Below are positions 17,394-23,726 of a DNA stretch of 64,000 bases, one piece after another. The notes under the pieces are model-generated. The model made no database searches. It was given only the letters and a program-made list of their open reading frames with translations, and was not told the DNA's origin. The stretch is taken from the NCBI GenBank assembly GCA_965279475.1, contig CBDIIA010000002.1, positions 868,001 through 932,000 on the forward strand, read 5' to 3'. A program made the position numbers and the translations under genes. Source of the stretch: Pseudorhodoferax sp965279475 (GTDB lineage Bacteria > Pseudomonadota > Gammaproteobacteria > Burkholderiales > Burkholderiaceae_C). Each line of letters starts with the position of its first letter. The first letter of the stretch is position 1.

Positions 17394-17975
17394 ATGCGCC
17401 AGGAAAGATCGCAGACTTCTTCTCTGTACCAGCAAGCCATGGGGCCCGTCTTTGCTCAGCTGCCGGCGTCACTGCAGCAGTTTCATTCGCTTGCCGGAAG
17501 CCATGTTCTGCATGGTTCGGTGGAGGTCGGCGCGCCCGCTTCCTTCGCGGCCAGGTGGCTCGCGCGGTGCCTGGGAACTCCGCTCACGGCACAAAAGGGA
17601 CCCATCCGGTTCGAGTTGCGTGCGGTCGGTGCGTCAGAGGTCTGGACGCGCCACTTCCCCGGCCAAACCATGCAGTCCCGCTTGACAGTCGAACGGGGCC
17701 AAGTAGTTGAAAAGTTGAGCGCCGCCAGACTGGGTTTTGCGCTGAACGGGAGCGCTGGGCAGCTCGAGATGAGACTCGTCTGGCTTCGTTTCTTCGGTGT
17801 GCCTTGCCCGCGGTGGCTGCTGCCTTCCATCGTCGCAGAGGAAACCGCGACGCCAGGGCGACTGCATTTTCGTGTGCAGGCCTCGTCGCCTTTCGTGGGG
17901 ATGGTCACCAGCTACCAAGGCCACCTTGAGTTGCCAGGCAGTGACCTTGCATCCGAAAAACGCATCCCTTCTTGA
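17394..17975 (+). CDS. DUF4166 domain protein
   Basis: 193 residues from the ATG at 17394, which has a strong GAGGAGG site 5 bases upstream; an ATG at 17364 is in frame but poor. The protein matches what I know of DUF4166: LYQQAMGPVFAQLPASLQQFH, then a G-rich beta segment and RWLARCLGTPLTAQKGPIRFEL, WTRHFPGQTMQSRL, LEMRLVWLRFFGVPCPRWLLP, and FRVQASSPFVGMVTSYQGHLE. DUF4166 domains occur alone or fused to saccharopine-reductase-like domains; their activity is unknown. It stands alone, with no obvious operon partners. Confidence 0.75.
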   Translation: MRQERSQTSSLYQQAMGPVFAQLPASLQQFHSLAGSHVLHGSVEVGAPASFAARWLARCLGTPLTAQKGPIRFELRAVGASEVWTRHFPGQTMQSRLTVERGQVVEKLSAARLGFALNGSAGQLEMRLVWLRFFGVPCPRWLLPSIVAEETATPGRLHFRVQASSPFVGMVTSYQGHLELPGSDLASEKRIPS

Positions 17976-17989
17976 GTGAACGAGGGTAG

Positions 17990-18008
17990 CCTGCCATCGC
18001 GTGGCAGG
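17990..18008. terminator. Hairpin after the DUF4166 gene, weak terminator candidate
   Basis: CCTGCCA, a 5-base loop, then TGGCAGG: a 7-bp perfect stem 15 bp after the stop codon. No T-run follows, so termination would be weak or Rho-assisted. Confidence 0.35.
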
Positions 18009-18172
18009 TTCTGGAGCTGCTTTGGACAATTGTTGACGGTGATGAGCACCTCCATGAGCCCTGCTGACGCTTTTGTCCTGTCTGAAAGCCCCGCCTCAGA
18101 GCGCGTACGATCGTTCTCTGACCCACCAGCCGGTCCGGTCATGTCAACACCACACGTTGAGAGGGGTCGATC

Positions 18173-18883
18173 TTGGCAACCAGCGACACAACGCGACTTG
18201 CGGTGCTCATCGATGCCGACAACGCCTCGGCATCCGTCGCAAAGGAACTTCTCGAAGAAGTTGCGAAGTACGGCACGGCAACCGTCAAGCGGGCTTTCGG
18301 GGACTGGACAACCCAGAACCTCGTCGGGTGGAAAGCGCATCTCCATCGACATGCCATTCAGCCGATCCAGCAGTTCGCCTATACCCAGGGGAAGAACGCG
18401 ACGGATTCCGCGTTCATCATCGATGCGATGGATCTTCTGTATGCCGGCAATGTCGATGGTTTTTGCTTGGTCTCCAGCGACAGCGACTTCACTCGCCTTG
18501 CAACCCGGCTACGGGAGGCCGGCAAACTCGTCTATGGCCTCGGCGAGCGAAAGACCCCTGAACCATTCATCGCGGCGTGTGACAAGTTCATCTTTTTCGA
18601 GGTCTTGAAAAGGCCTGTCGAAACCACCGAACTGGCACAGGTGCCGAATGTGCCCGATCTGAAGGAGTTGCTTCAGCATGCCGTACGAGAGACGGTTCGA
18701 GACAGCGGCTGGTCTCGCCTTTCGACCGTGGGCGGGTTGCTGAGCAAGACCCACACATCGTTCGATCCAAGAAATTACGGCTTCAAGAAGCTGAGCGAAC
18801 TTGTCCGCGCGCAGCCCTATCTGGAGGTGCTCGATGTTCCGGACGGCACCGGATTCGTACACGTGGAACTACGACTGAGATGA
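18173..18883 (+). CDS. NYN-domain putative ribonuclease with C-terminal LOTUS/OST-HTH domain
   Basis: 236 residues. The N-terminal NYN (PIN-like) domain has the acidic metal-binding set: LAVLIDADNAS at 8-18, the ATDSAFIIDAMDLLYAG stretch near 80-96 and FCLVSSDSDFTRLATRLRE near 100-118. The C-terminal third (LKELLQHAVRETVRDSGWSRLSTVGGLL, then DPRNYGFKKLSELVRAQPYLEV) fits an OST-HTH/LOTUS RNA-binding domain. The start is TTG with GAGAGGGG 6 bases upstream. The family is thought to act on RNA, and some members resemble MARF1/limkain. It is a single gene beside an accessory region, and its role here is unknown. Confidence 0.85.
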   Translation: MATSDTTRLAVLIDADNASASVAKELLEEVAKYGTATVKRAFGDWTTQNLVGWKAHLHRHAIQPIQQFAYTQGKNATDSAFIIDAMDLLYAGNVDGFCLVSSDSDFTRLATRLREAGKLVYGLGERKTPEPFIAACDKFIFFEVLKRPVETTELAQVPNVPDLKELLQHAVRETVRDSGWSRLSTVGGLLSKTHTSFDPRNYGFKKLSELVRAQPYLEVLDVPDGTGFVHVELRLR

Positions 18884-19020
18884 TGGCGGACCGCCGCTCT
18901 GCGTAAGGTTTCGCCATCCCACGGCGCGGTGTCTCGCGCTAACACCCATATTCAGTGCAACGGTTCGTTAACCATCGTGAGCCTCTCTGACCGGAAGCTC
19001 TGCCCTCCAATGGCTTTTAA

Positions 19021-19126
19021 TGCTTCCTTATGGCGAAGCAATATTTTCATATTTGCTGCCATAAAAGCAGCAAAAGAACAATCTGCTTCCACATAAAGAA
19101 GCAAAATTGTTAATTTTGCTTCTTTA
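19021..19126. promoter_or_regulatory. Array of four GCTTC/GAAGC inverted repeats, probable operator of the HTH-Fic pair
   Basis: Four symmetric sites stand in an A+T-rich stretch. Site 1 (19021-19040) is TGCTTC, 8 bases, GAAGCA. Site 2 (19052-19074) is TTTGCTGC, 7 bases, GCAGCAAA. Site 3 (19084-19103) is TGCTTC, 8 bases, GAAGCA. Site 4 (19094-19126) has perfect 15-bp arms, TAAAGAAGCAAAATT and its complement, around GTT. Centres of sites 1 to 3 are about 31-32 bp apart, three helical turns. Site 4 overlaps site 3 and the -35 element of the promoter. This looks like cooperative autorepression by the HTH protein. Confidence 0.65.
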
Positions 19127-19144
19127 CAGGCTATCATATAGATA
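19116..19144 (+). promoter_or_regulatory. Sigma70-type promoter of the mobile mystery A/B pair
   Basis: TTGCTT at 19116-19121, a 17-base spacer, then TAGATA at 19139-19144. The -35 lies inside the right arm of the 33-bp palindrome, so bound repressor would block polymerase. A further perfect palindrome, AGCCTATAGGCT at 19154-19165, stands just before the start codon and could hide the translation start. Confidence 0.55.
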
Positions 19145-19169
19145 AAACTCATCAGCCTATAGGCTAGCA

Positions 19170-19631
19170 ATGTCTCCCGAACTAAACCAGCTTCGACTCG
19201 AACAACTGCAGTCCACTCTGTCCAGCTACGCGGACTTGGCAAAGCGGCAGACCCCCTCGCGGGGATGGTTGAAGCTCATTCGACAAGCCCTGGGTCGAAC
19301 GGAACGGCAGCAGGCTCAGAAGCTGGGTATCTCCGGGGCTACGCTGCACAAGTCCGAACAGTCCGAAGCAGAGGACCGCATCACGCTGGGGCAACTGCGA
19401 AAACTTGCCGACGGGCTCGACTGTGAACTGGTCTACGCCCTGGTTCCCCGGCGCCCGCTCACGGAAGTGGTTCAGGAGCGCGCTCGCGCCATCGCGATGG
19501 AAGAGGTTGGAGGCGTGGCTCACACTATGAGTCTTGAAGACCAGCGCCCCGGCGCAGAACGGCTTCGCAAGCAGGTGGAACGCAGGACCGAAGAACTGCT
19601 TCGCCGCCGCTGGTCAGATCTATGGCGATAG
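19170..19631 (+). CDS. Mobile mystery protein A: HTH protein, likely antitoxin/repressor of the Fic partner
   Basis: 153 residues. A XRE-like helix-turn-helix is clear in the middle: GWLKLIRQALGRTERQQAQKLGISGATLHKSEQSEAEDRITLGQLRKLADGLDCELVYALVP. The N-terminal 30 residues and a C-terminal charged helix (RPGAERLRKQVERRTEELLRRRW) flank it. The combination with a downstream Fic gene is the known 'mobile mystery protein A/B' pair found in mobile DNA of many proteobacteria. Its last 10 bases overlap the Fic gene, so expression is coupled. By analogy with other HTH-Fic modules I infer that it represses the operon and perhaps neutralises the toxin. Confidence 0.88.
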   Translation: MSPELNQLRLEQLQSTLSSYADLAKRQTPSRGWLKLIRQALGRTERQQAQKLGISGATLHKSEQSEAEDRITLGQLRKLADGLDCELVYALVPRRPLTEVVQERARAIAMEEVGGVAHTMSLEDQRPGAERLRKQVERRTEELLRRRWSDLWR

Positions 19632-20212
19632 ACCTCGATGAGCAGGACGGCCAGACCCCACTGGACCCCGACGAGAAGGCCGGGCTGATTCCCGAGCACC
19701 TGGCCATCAAGGGCGACCTGAACGACTGGGAGCAGGAGAACATCCTGCGCGCCGTGCGTTGGCTCAAGCGGACGCGCTCCCCGAACGTACTCAGCGAAGG
19801 GTTCTGCCGGACGCTGCACGCGAAGATGTTCGACCTGACCTGGTCATGGGCGGGCACGTTCCGCAAGTCAGACAAGAACATCGGCTGCGACTGGACGCAG
19901 GTCGCGGTACGGCTCAACACCCTGTTTGGCAACGTGCGCTGGTGGGTCGACAACGCGACGTTCCCGCCCGACGAAATCGCGGCGCGCTTTCACCGCGACC
20001 TGGTCTGGATTCACCCCTTCCCCAATGGCAACGGTCGGCATTCACGCATGATGGCCGACGCGTTGCTTCGCAGCCTTGGCCAACCAGCGTTCACCTGGGG
20101 AAGCGGCGGCAATCTGGTCGCCGCCAACGAGGTGCGGGCCCGGTACTTGGCCGCACTGCGAGCGGCAGACCAGAGCGACTATCAGCTGTTGCTTGCGTTC
20201 GTCCGCAGCTGA
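19622..20212 (+). CDS. Mobile mystery protein B: Fic-family protein (putative AMP transferase toxin)
   Basis: 196 residues. The Fic active-site motif is complete: HPFPNGNGRHSRMMAD near residue 130, with the catalytic His, the Mg-binding Asn and both Arg. Upstream are the Fic-fold helices LHAKMFDLTWSWAGTFR and AARFHRDLVWI. Fic enzymes usually transfer AMP or another nucleotide part to Ser, Thr or Tyr of a target protein. I see no clear inhibitory (S/T)xxxE(G/N) helix in the chain, so control would have to come from protein A. The ATG lies inside the last codons of the HTH gene. Genes of this pair are typically exchanged horizontally, which fits the nearby insertion sequence. Confidence 0.88.
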   Translation: MAIDLDEQDGQTPLDPDEKAGLIPEHLAIKGDLNDWEQENILRAVRWLKRTRSPNVLSEGFCRTLHAKMFDLTWSWAGTFRKSDKNIGCDWTQVAVRLNTLFGNVRWWVDNATFPPDEIAARFHRDLVWIHPFPNGNGRHSRMMADALLRSLGQPAFTWGSGGNLVAANEVRARYLAALRAADQSDYQLLLAFVRS

Positions 20213-20415
20213 ACTCACGTCGCACTTTGGTCAGGTTGGCGCAGTCGTGTTGAGCAGTGCTTGGCTTGCCTTACCAGGATGGCAGTTGCACGGTCGGCGC
20301 GTAAATGAGCAGGGCCGAGCGTGCAGCCGCTGCGGGCTGCTATGCCGACCGGCAAAATACTCCGGTTGGTCCCTGTTCGGTCAGCTTGTGACGGTGAACG
20401 ACATCTCGCACGACA

Positions 20416-20423
20416 GGTGTGGG
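20416..20423. repeat. Target-site duplication, left copy (8 bp)
   Basis: GGTGTGGG directly before the left end of the IS66 element; the same 8 bases follow the right end at 23232-23239. An 8-bp duplication is the rule for IS66-family transposition. Confidence 0.9.
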
Positions 20424-20449
20424 GTAAGCGGCCAGCCATCCCGTCTTGA
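20424..20449. repeat. IS66 left terminal inverted repeat
   Basis: Begins GTAAGCGGCCAGCCATCCCG; differs from the right end at 2 of 26 positions. Confidence 0.92.
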
Positions 20450-20463
20450 CGGCAGGTCCGTAA

Positions 20464-20685
20464 TCAGTCGGTGTTGATCTCGTCGACGATGTGCCCGTCG
20501 TCATAGAACCGTCCGATGGCTTTGTCCAGACGCTTGAGCAACGCGTTCAGCGTCTCGCCGTCCCGTCGAACCAGCATGGCCAAGGCGTTGTGGTCATCGG
20601 CAGCGGTTGCCGCGCAGTCGATGGGGTAGACCGCGCCCAGGGTGATGTTGCCGCCGTCAGCGATCAATGCTTCGATGTGCTTCAT
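20464..20685 (-). CDS. Small IS66-associated protein
   Basis: 73 residues: MKHIEALIADGGNITLGAVY at the N-terminus, then PIDCAATAADDHNALAMLVR and a helical acidic C-terminus (LLKRLDKAIGRFYDDGHIVD). It overlaps the 3' end of tnpC by 29 bp and lies inside the element, close to the left end. Similar short proteins accompany some IS66 elements as passenger genes; the role is unknown. The codon pattern and complete frame favour a real gene. Confidence 0.6.
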   Translation of the reverse strand: MKHIEALIADGGNITLGAVYPIDCAATAADDHNALAMLVRRDGETLNALLKRLDKAIGRFYDDGHIVDEINTD

Positions 20686-22333
20686 GCGTGGGCATTGTGT
20701 CTGGTGCCTGTTTCCAGCGATGCGGCAGCAGTTGATCAATCGCGTTGTTCGGATGCGCGAGCAAGCGCTCCAGCACGTCCTTGAGGTAGGCCCACGGATC
20801 GTTCCCATTGAGCTTGGCTGACTGCACCAGGCTCATCACCATCGCGGCGCGCTGGCCGGCCAGTTCGCTGCCACAGAAGAGCCAGGCCTTTCTGCCCACG
20901 GCCCAGGGACGCATCAGATTCTCGATGTGGTTGTTGTCGATGCTCACCGCTCCGTCGTGCAGGAAGCGGCCCAGTGCCGTCCAGCGCCTCAGGCTGTAGT
21001 CGAGCGCCGCCGCAATGCTGCCGCCGTCGGCCACACGCGTCCTCTCCCGCCGCAGCCACACGTTCAGTTCTTCCCACAGCGGGCCGGCGCGCATTTGCCT
21101 GAACGCCAGCCGATCGGGCGCTGTCATGTCGCGCGCCTGCTGCTCGATGCGATACAGCCAGGCGATGCGCTCGATGGCCTGGGTGGCTACAGGACTGGCA
21201 TGCGCCTTAGCCAGTTCGTCGAACTTGCGGCGTGCGTGGGCTAGGCAGCCGGCCTCTGTGCGCCCTGCTCCCCGGAACACCGCGTCATAGCCCTTGTAGT
21301 CGTCACAGGTGATGGTGCCCGTCCACCCGTGGAGGAAGGCCATCGGGTACCTGGCGCCACGGCCCACGCAGAAGTCGTAGATCACGCCAGGGATGGCATC
21401 GTGCTGCCCTCTGGCATACGCCCACACATAGGCCTTGGTGGTCTTGCCCGCGCTGGGGTCGAGCATCTTCACAGGCGTCTCATCGGCGTGCAGCACCTGC
21501 GCCCCCAGCACGAAAGCACGGTGCGCGTCGTACAGCGGCTGCAGGCTGGCGCCGGCAGCGCCCGACCAGGCCGCCAGCGTGGAGCGCGGCGTGTGCACGC
21601 CCGAACGTGCGTTGATCTGCTCTTGCCGGTAGTACGGCAGGTGGTCCACGAAGCGGCTGACCAGCGTGTGCGCCAGCAGACCTGGCGTTGGCACTCCCTT
21701 GTCAATGATCTGCGGCTCTGCGGGCTCCTGCACCAGCACCTCACAGCACTTGCAAGCCCATTTGCCGCGCACATGGCGGTGCACGAAGAACTCGGCCGGC
21801 ACGATATCGAGCCGCTCGCTCACGTCTTCGCCGATGCGCACCATCGCCTTACCGCAGCTCGGGGATGGACAGGTGGTGTTCTCGGGTTCATGGCGATGCT
21901 CCACGCGGCGCAAGTGCTCGGGCAAGGGCTGGCGACGCGGCTTGCGCGGGGTGGCTGCCGCTGGCGATGTGCTGGGCGTGCCATCACCTTGCAAGGCCTG
22001 CAGCTGGGCTTGCAGGCTGGCTTCGTCTTCGGCCGCGGTCTCCTCGAACATCTGGCGCTGTTCGGCGTTCATCGCCTCGGTCCTGGCCCCAAACTTCCAG
22101 GCCTTCAGGCGCGCCAGCTCAAAGGTGATGCGCTCGATCTTGGTGTCCTTGAACTTGGTCTCGCGATCCCGCCGCGCGATGTGCTCGTCCTTGGCCTGCA
22201 GCGCTGTTTGCTGGGCAGATAGTTGTGTGCCCTGCGCGGTCAGCTGCGCAAGCAGCGTTGCAGCCAGCTCTGTGACGGCACTCTTGCTCAGACCCTTGAG
22301 GTCTTCGGCCTTGAGCGTGTGCACGTCGAGCAT
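20657..22333 (-). CDS. tnpC: IS66-family transposase TnpC
   Basis: 558 residues. The N-terminal coiled coil (LLAQLTAQGTQLSAQQTALQAKDEHIARRD) and ITFELARLKAWKFGARTEAM are typical of IS66 TnpC, followed by a zinc-finger-like segment (CPSPSCGKAM ... CKCCEVLV). The DDE catalytic residues are in VLHADETPVKML, ITCDDYKGYDAVF and DNNHIENLMRPWAVGRK. The C-terminus (NGNDPWAYLKDVLERLLAHP, then LLPHRW) is the IS66_C domain. I start at ATG 22333 (MLDVHTLKAEDL); a longer frame to 22423 has no family match. It appears full length, so the element should be active. Confidence 0.95.
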   Translation of the reverse strand: MLDVHTLKAEDLKGLSKSAVTELAATLLAQLTAQGTQLSAQQTALQAKDEHIARRDRETKFKDTKIERITFELARLKAWKFGARTEAMNAEQRQMFEETAAEDEASLQAQLQALQGDGTPSTSPAAATPRKPRRQPLPEHLRRVEHRHEPENTTCPSPSCGKAMVRIGEDVSERLDIVPAEFFVHRHVRGKWACKCCEVLVQEPAEPQIIDKGVPTPGLLAHTLVSRFVDHLPYYRQEQINARSGVHTPRSTLAAWSGAAGASLQPLYDAHRAFVLGAQVLHADETPVKMLDPSAGKTTKAYVWAYARGQHDAIPGVIYDFCVGRGARYPMAFLHGWTGTITCDDYKGYDAVFRGAGRTEAGCLAHARRKFDELAKAHASPVATQAIERIAWLYRIEQQARDMTAPDRLAFRQMRAGPLWEELNVWLRRERTRVADGGSIAAALDYSLRRWTALGRFLHDGAVSIDNNHIENLMRPWAVGRKAWLFCGSELAGQRAAMVMSLVQSAKLNGNDPWAYLKDVLERLLAHPNNAIDQLLPHRWKQAPDTMPTHEAHRSIDR

Positions 22334-22427
22334 GCCGCTATTGTGGGCAGCGGCATGGCTGCGGTCATCGGGGGATGTTCGGATTGCTCGACGCACAGCC
22401 TTCCCAGGCCGCGCATCGGGCACAGGG

Positions 22428-22766
22428 TCACACGCGCGTGATGACCTGCAGGTGCTCCAGCCGCTGCCATGGCAGGCCTATGACGAGAGCGTTGAACTGC
22501 GCCTGCGTCAATGTGGGCGGTTGCAGTGGCGCGCCGCCGTCGGGCCATACGAAGCGGCCCTGGTTCAAACGACGTGTGGCACACCACACGCCAAAGCCGT
22601 CGTGCACCAGCAGCTTCATTCGCGTGCCGCGTGCGTTGGCGAAGAGGTAGCCGTGGTGCGCCTGGGCTGCACCGAACACCTGCACCACGCGGGCGATCAA
22701 GCGGTCAGACCCCGCACGCATGTCCACAGGGGCCACTGCCATCCACATCGCGTCGATGCGGATCAT
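22428..22766 (-). CDS. tnpB: IS66 accessory protein TnpB
   Basis: 112 residues: MIRIDAMWMAVAPVDMRAGSDRLIARVV is the IS66 Orf2 opening (usually 'PVDMRxG'), followed by YLFANARGTRMKLLVHDGFGVWCATRRLNQGRF, the other signature segment. It is needed with TnpA for IS66 transposition; biochemical role unclear. The start ATG overlaps the tnpA stop by 4 bp (ATGA), so translation is coupled. A longer start at 22796 is in frame but would overlap tnpA deeply. Confidence 0.93.
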   Translation of the reverse strand: MIRIDAMWMAVAPVDMRAGSDRLIARVVQVFGAAQAHHGYLFANARGTRMKLLVHDGFGVWCATRRLNQGRFVWPDGGAPLQPPTLTQAQFNALVIGLPWQRLEHLQVITRV

Positions 22767-23179
22767 CGCAGCAGCTCTCGCATCCAGGCCGCGCACCCAG
22801 CCGCCGCCGGCGTCGGCCAGCTCACGGTGATCGAGGTCGCACCGCGACGCAGTTCGATGCGGATGTCCGGTGCCCCGCTCTGCGCGGGCAGTTCCACCGG
22901 CACGAAGCCTGCTGTCACAGTTCGCGCCACCGGCTCGGGCACCGGCAGCGCCGGGGGCTTCTTGCCATCACGGCACGCCTCCGCTTCATGCACCCAGCGC
23001 CGCAGCAGATTCGCGTTGATGCCGTTGGCCATCGCCACCGCCGCCATCGACATGCCCGGCAGGCACGACGCCACCGCGTTGGCCTTGAATTCGTCGCTAT
23101 GCAAGCGCCGGCGCCGACGTTCGTCGACGGCTTGTTCGGCAGTAGTGTTCACGTGTCCACCAAGAGTTGAGGTGGACAC
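22763..23179 (-). CDS. tnpA: IS66 accessory protein TnpA (IS3-like HTH)
   Basis: 138 residues if the GTG at 23179 is used; GTG at 23152 (VNTTAEQAVDERRRRR) is an equally good choice. The Tnp1/HTH segment RLHSDEFKANAVASCLPGMSMAAVAMANGINANLLRRWVHE is plain, and the C-terminal half (FVPVELPAQSG, then IRIELRRGATSITVSWP) is the usual IS66 OrfA end. It binds DNA and is required for transposition. First gene of the element, 27 bp inside the right terminal repeat. Confidence 0.92.
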   Translation of the reverse strand: MSTSTLGGHVNTTAEQAVDERRRRRLHSDEFKANAVASCLPGMSMAAVAMANGINANLLRRWVHEAEACRDGKKPPALPVPEPVARTVTAGFVPVELPAQSGAPDIRIELRRGATSITVSWPTPAAAGCAAWMRELLR

Positions 23180-23205
23180 GAGACTCCTGTGACTCTAGTG
23201 ACGAA

Positions 23206-23231
23206 TCAAGATGGGATGCCTGGCCGCTTAC
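23206..23231. repeat. IS66 right terminal inverted repeat
   Basis: The minus strand begins GTAAGCGGCCAGGCATCCCA; two mismatches to the left end. Confidence 0.92.
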
Positions 23232-23239
23232 GGTGTGGG
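23232..23239. repeat. Target-site duplication, right copy (8 bp)
   Basis: GGTGTGGG, identical to 20416-20423. Confidence 0.9.
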
Positions 23240-23726
23240 CGTCGGCAAAGTTCTGCCGACGGGGCCAAGGTCTGACAACGCTTTAGCAGGATTGCGTTTT
23301 CTATGTTCCGCCGGTTGGAGGCGCAAAGATCCGCCGTTCCGCGAAAAGGTTGGGTGAAAGACCAGCCGGTCGCGAGCGCGGTCGGCGCTAGCAGATCGGC
23401 CCGTTTCATGCAACATTCATGCTGAAACGACTTTCCGGCCCCAAGAGATGGATATTCGTGCCGGGTGCGATACGGCGCGCGCGTCGTGCAAGTCTTCGGT
23501 GCGGCGCGGCCGCGATGCGTATGTCCTCTTCAACTGGCGTGGCAACCTTGGGAATGTTGACCACCACAGCTATCTCCACTGCGTAAGCCGAATTCGACCC
23601 AGATAGTTAGTCATCTGTTCAAAATGTTGTTGGTCGTGATGCCTTCGGGCTGACCAATCCACCAAAGTGGTGATGACTCCAGTCGCCCTTGGTTGCAGGA
23701 TAGCTAATCTTAATGGGAGGCCTGTC
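23240..23726. other. Non-coding stretch between IS66 and the haloperoxidase gene
   Basis: About 490 bp without a convincing gene. It begins with a small hairpin (GTCGGCA, 6 bases, TGCCGAC at about 23241-23260) next to the insertion point. Short frames on the minus strand (about 23206-23416) have no family features. The last 150 bp are more A+T-rich and should contain the promoter of the haloperoxidase gene, but I see no confident -10/-35 pair. A GGGAGG ribosome site ends the region. Confidence 0.5.

Larger units (their letters stand above)
20424..23231 (-). mobile_element. Complete IS66-family insertion sequence, 2,808 bp
   Basis: The ends are 26-bp inverted repeats (20424-20449 and 23206-23231) that begin GTAAGCGGCCAG and match at 24 of 26 positions. 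The element carries tnpA, tnpB and tnpC in the usual order on the minus strand, plus a small accessory gene near the left end. It is flanked by an exact 8-bp direct repeat, GGTGTGGG. All genes look intact, so the insertion is probably recent or still mobile. It sits between the HTH-Fic pair and the haloperoxidase cluster, in DNA with no recognisable interrupted gene. Confidence 0.95.

Noticed and set aside
20213..20423. Remains of a gene interrupted by the IS66 element
   Set aside because: Joining the two flanks across the duplicated GGTGTGGG gives no continuous frame with recognisable protein features.
23530..23560. TGGCGTGGCAACCTTGG as a sigma54 promoter for the haloperoxidase gene
   Set aside because: The spacing between the GG and the TTG/GC elements does not fit the -24/-12 rule.
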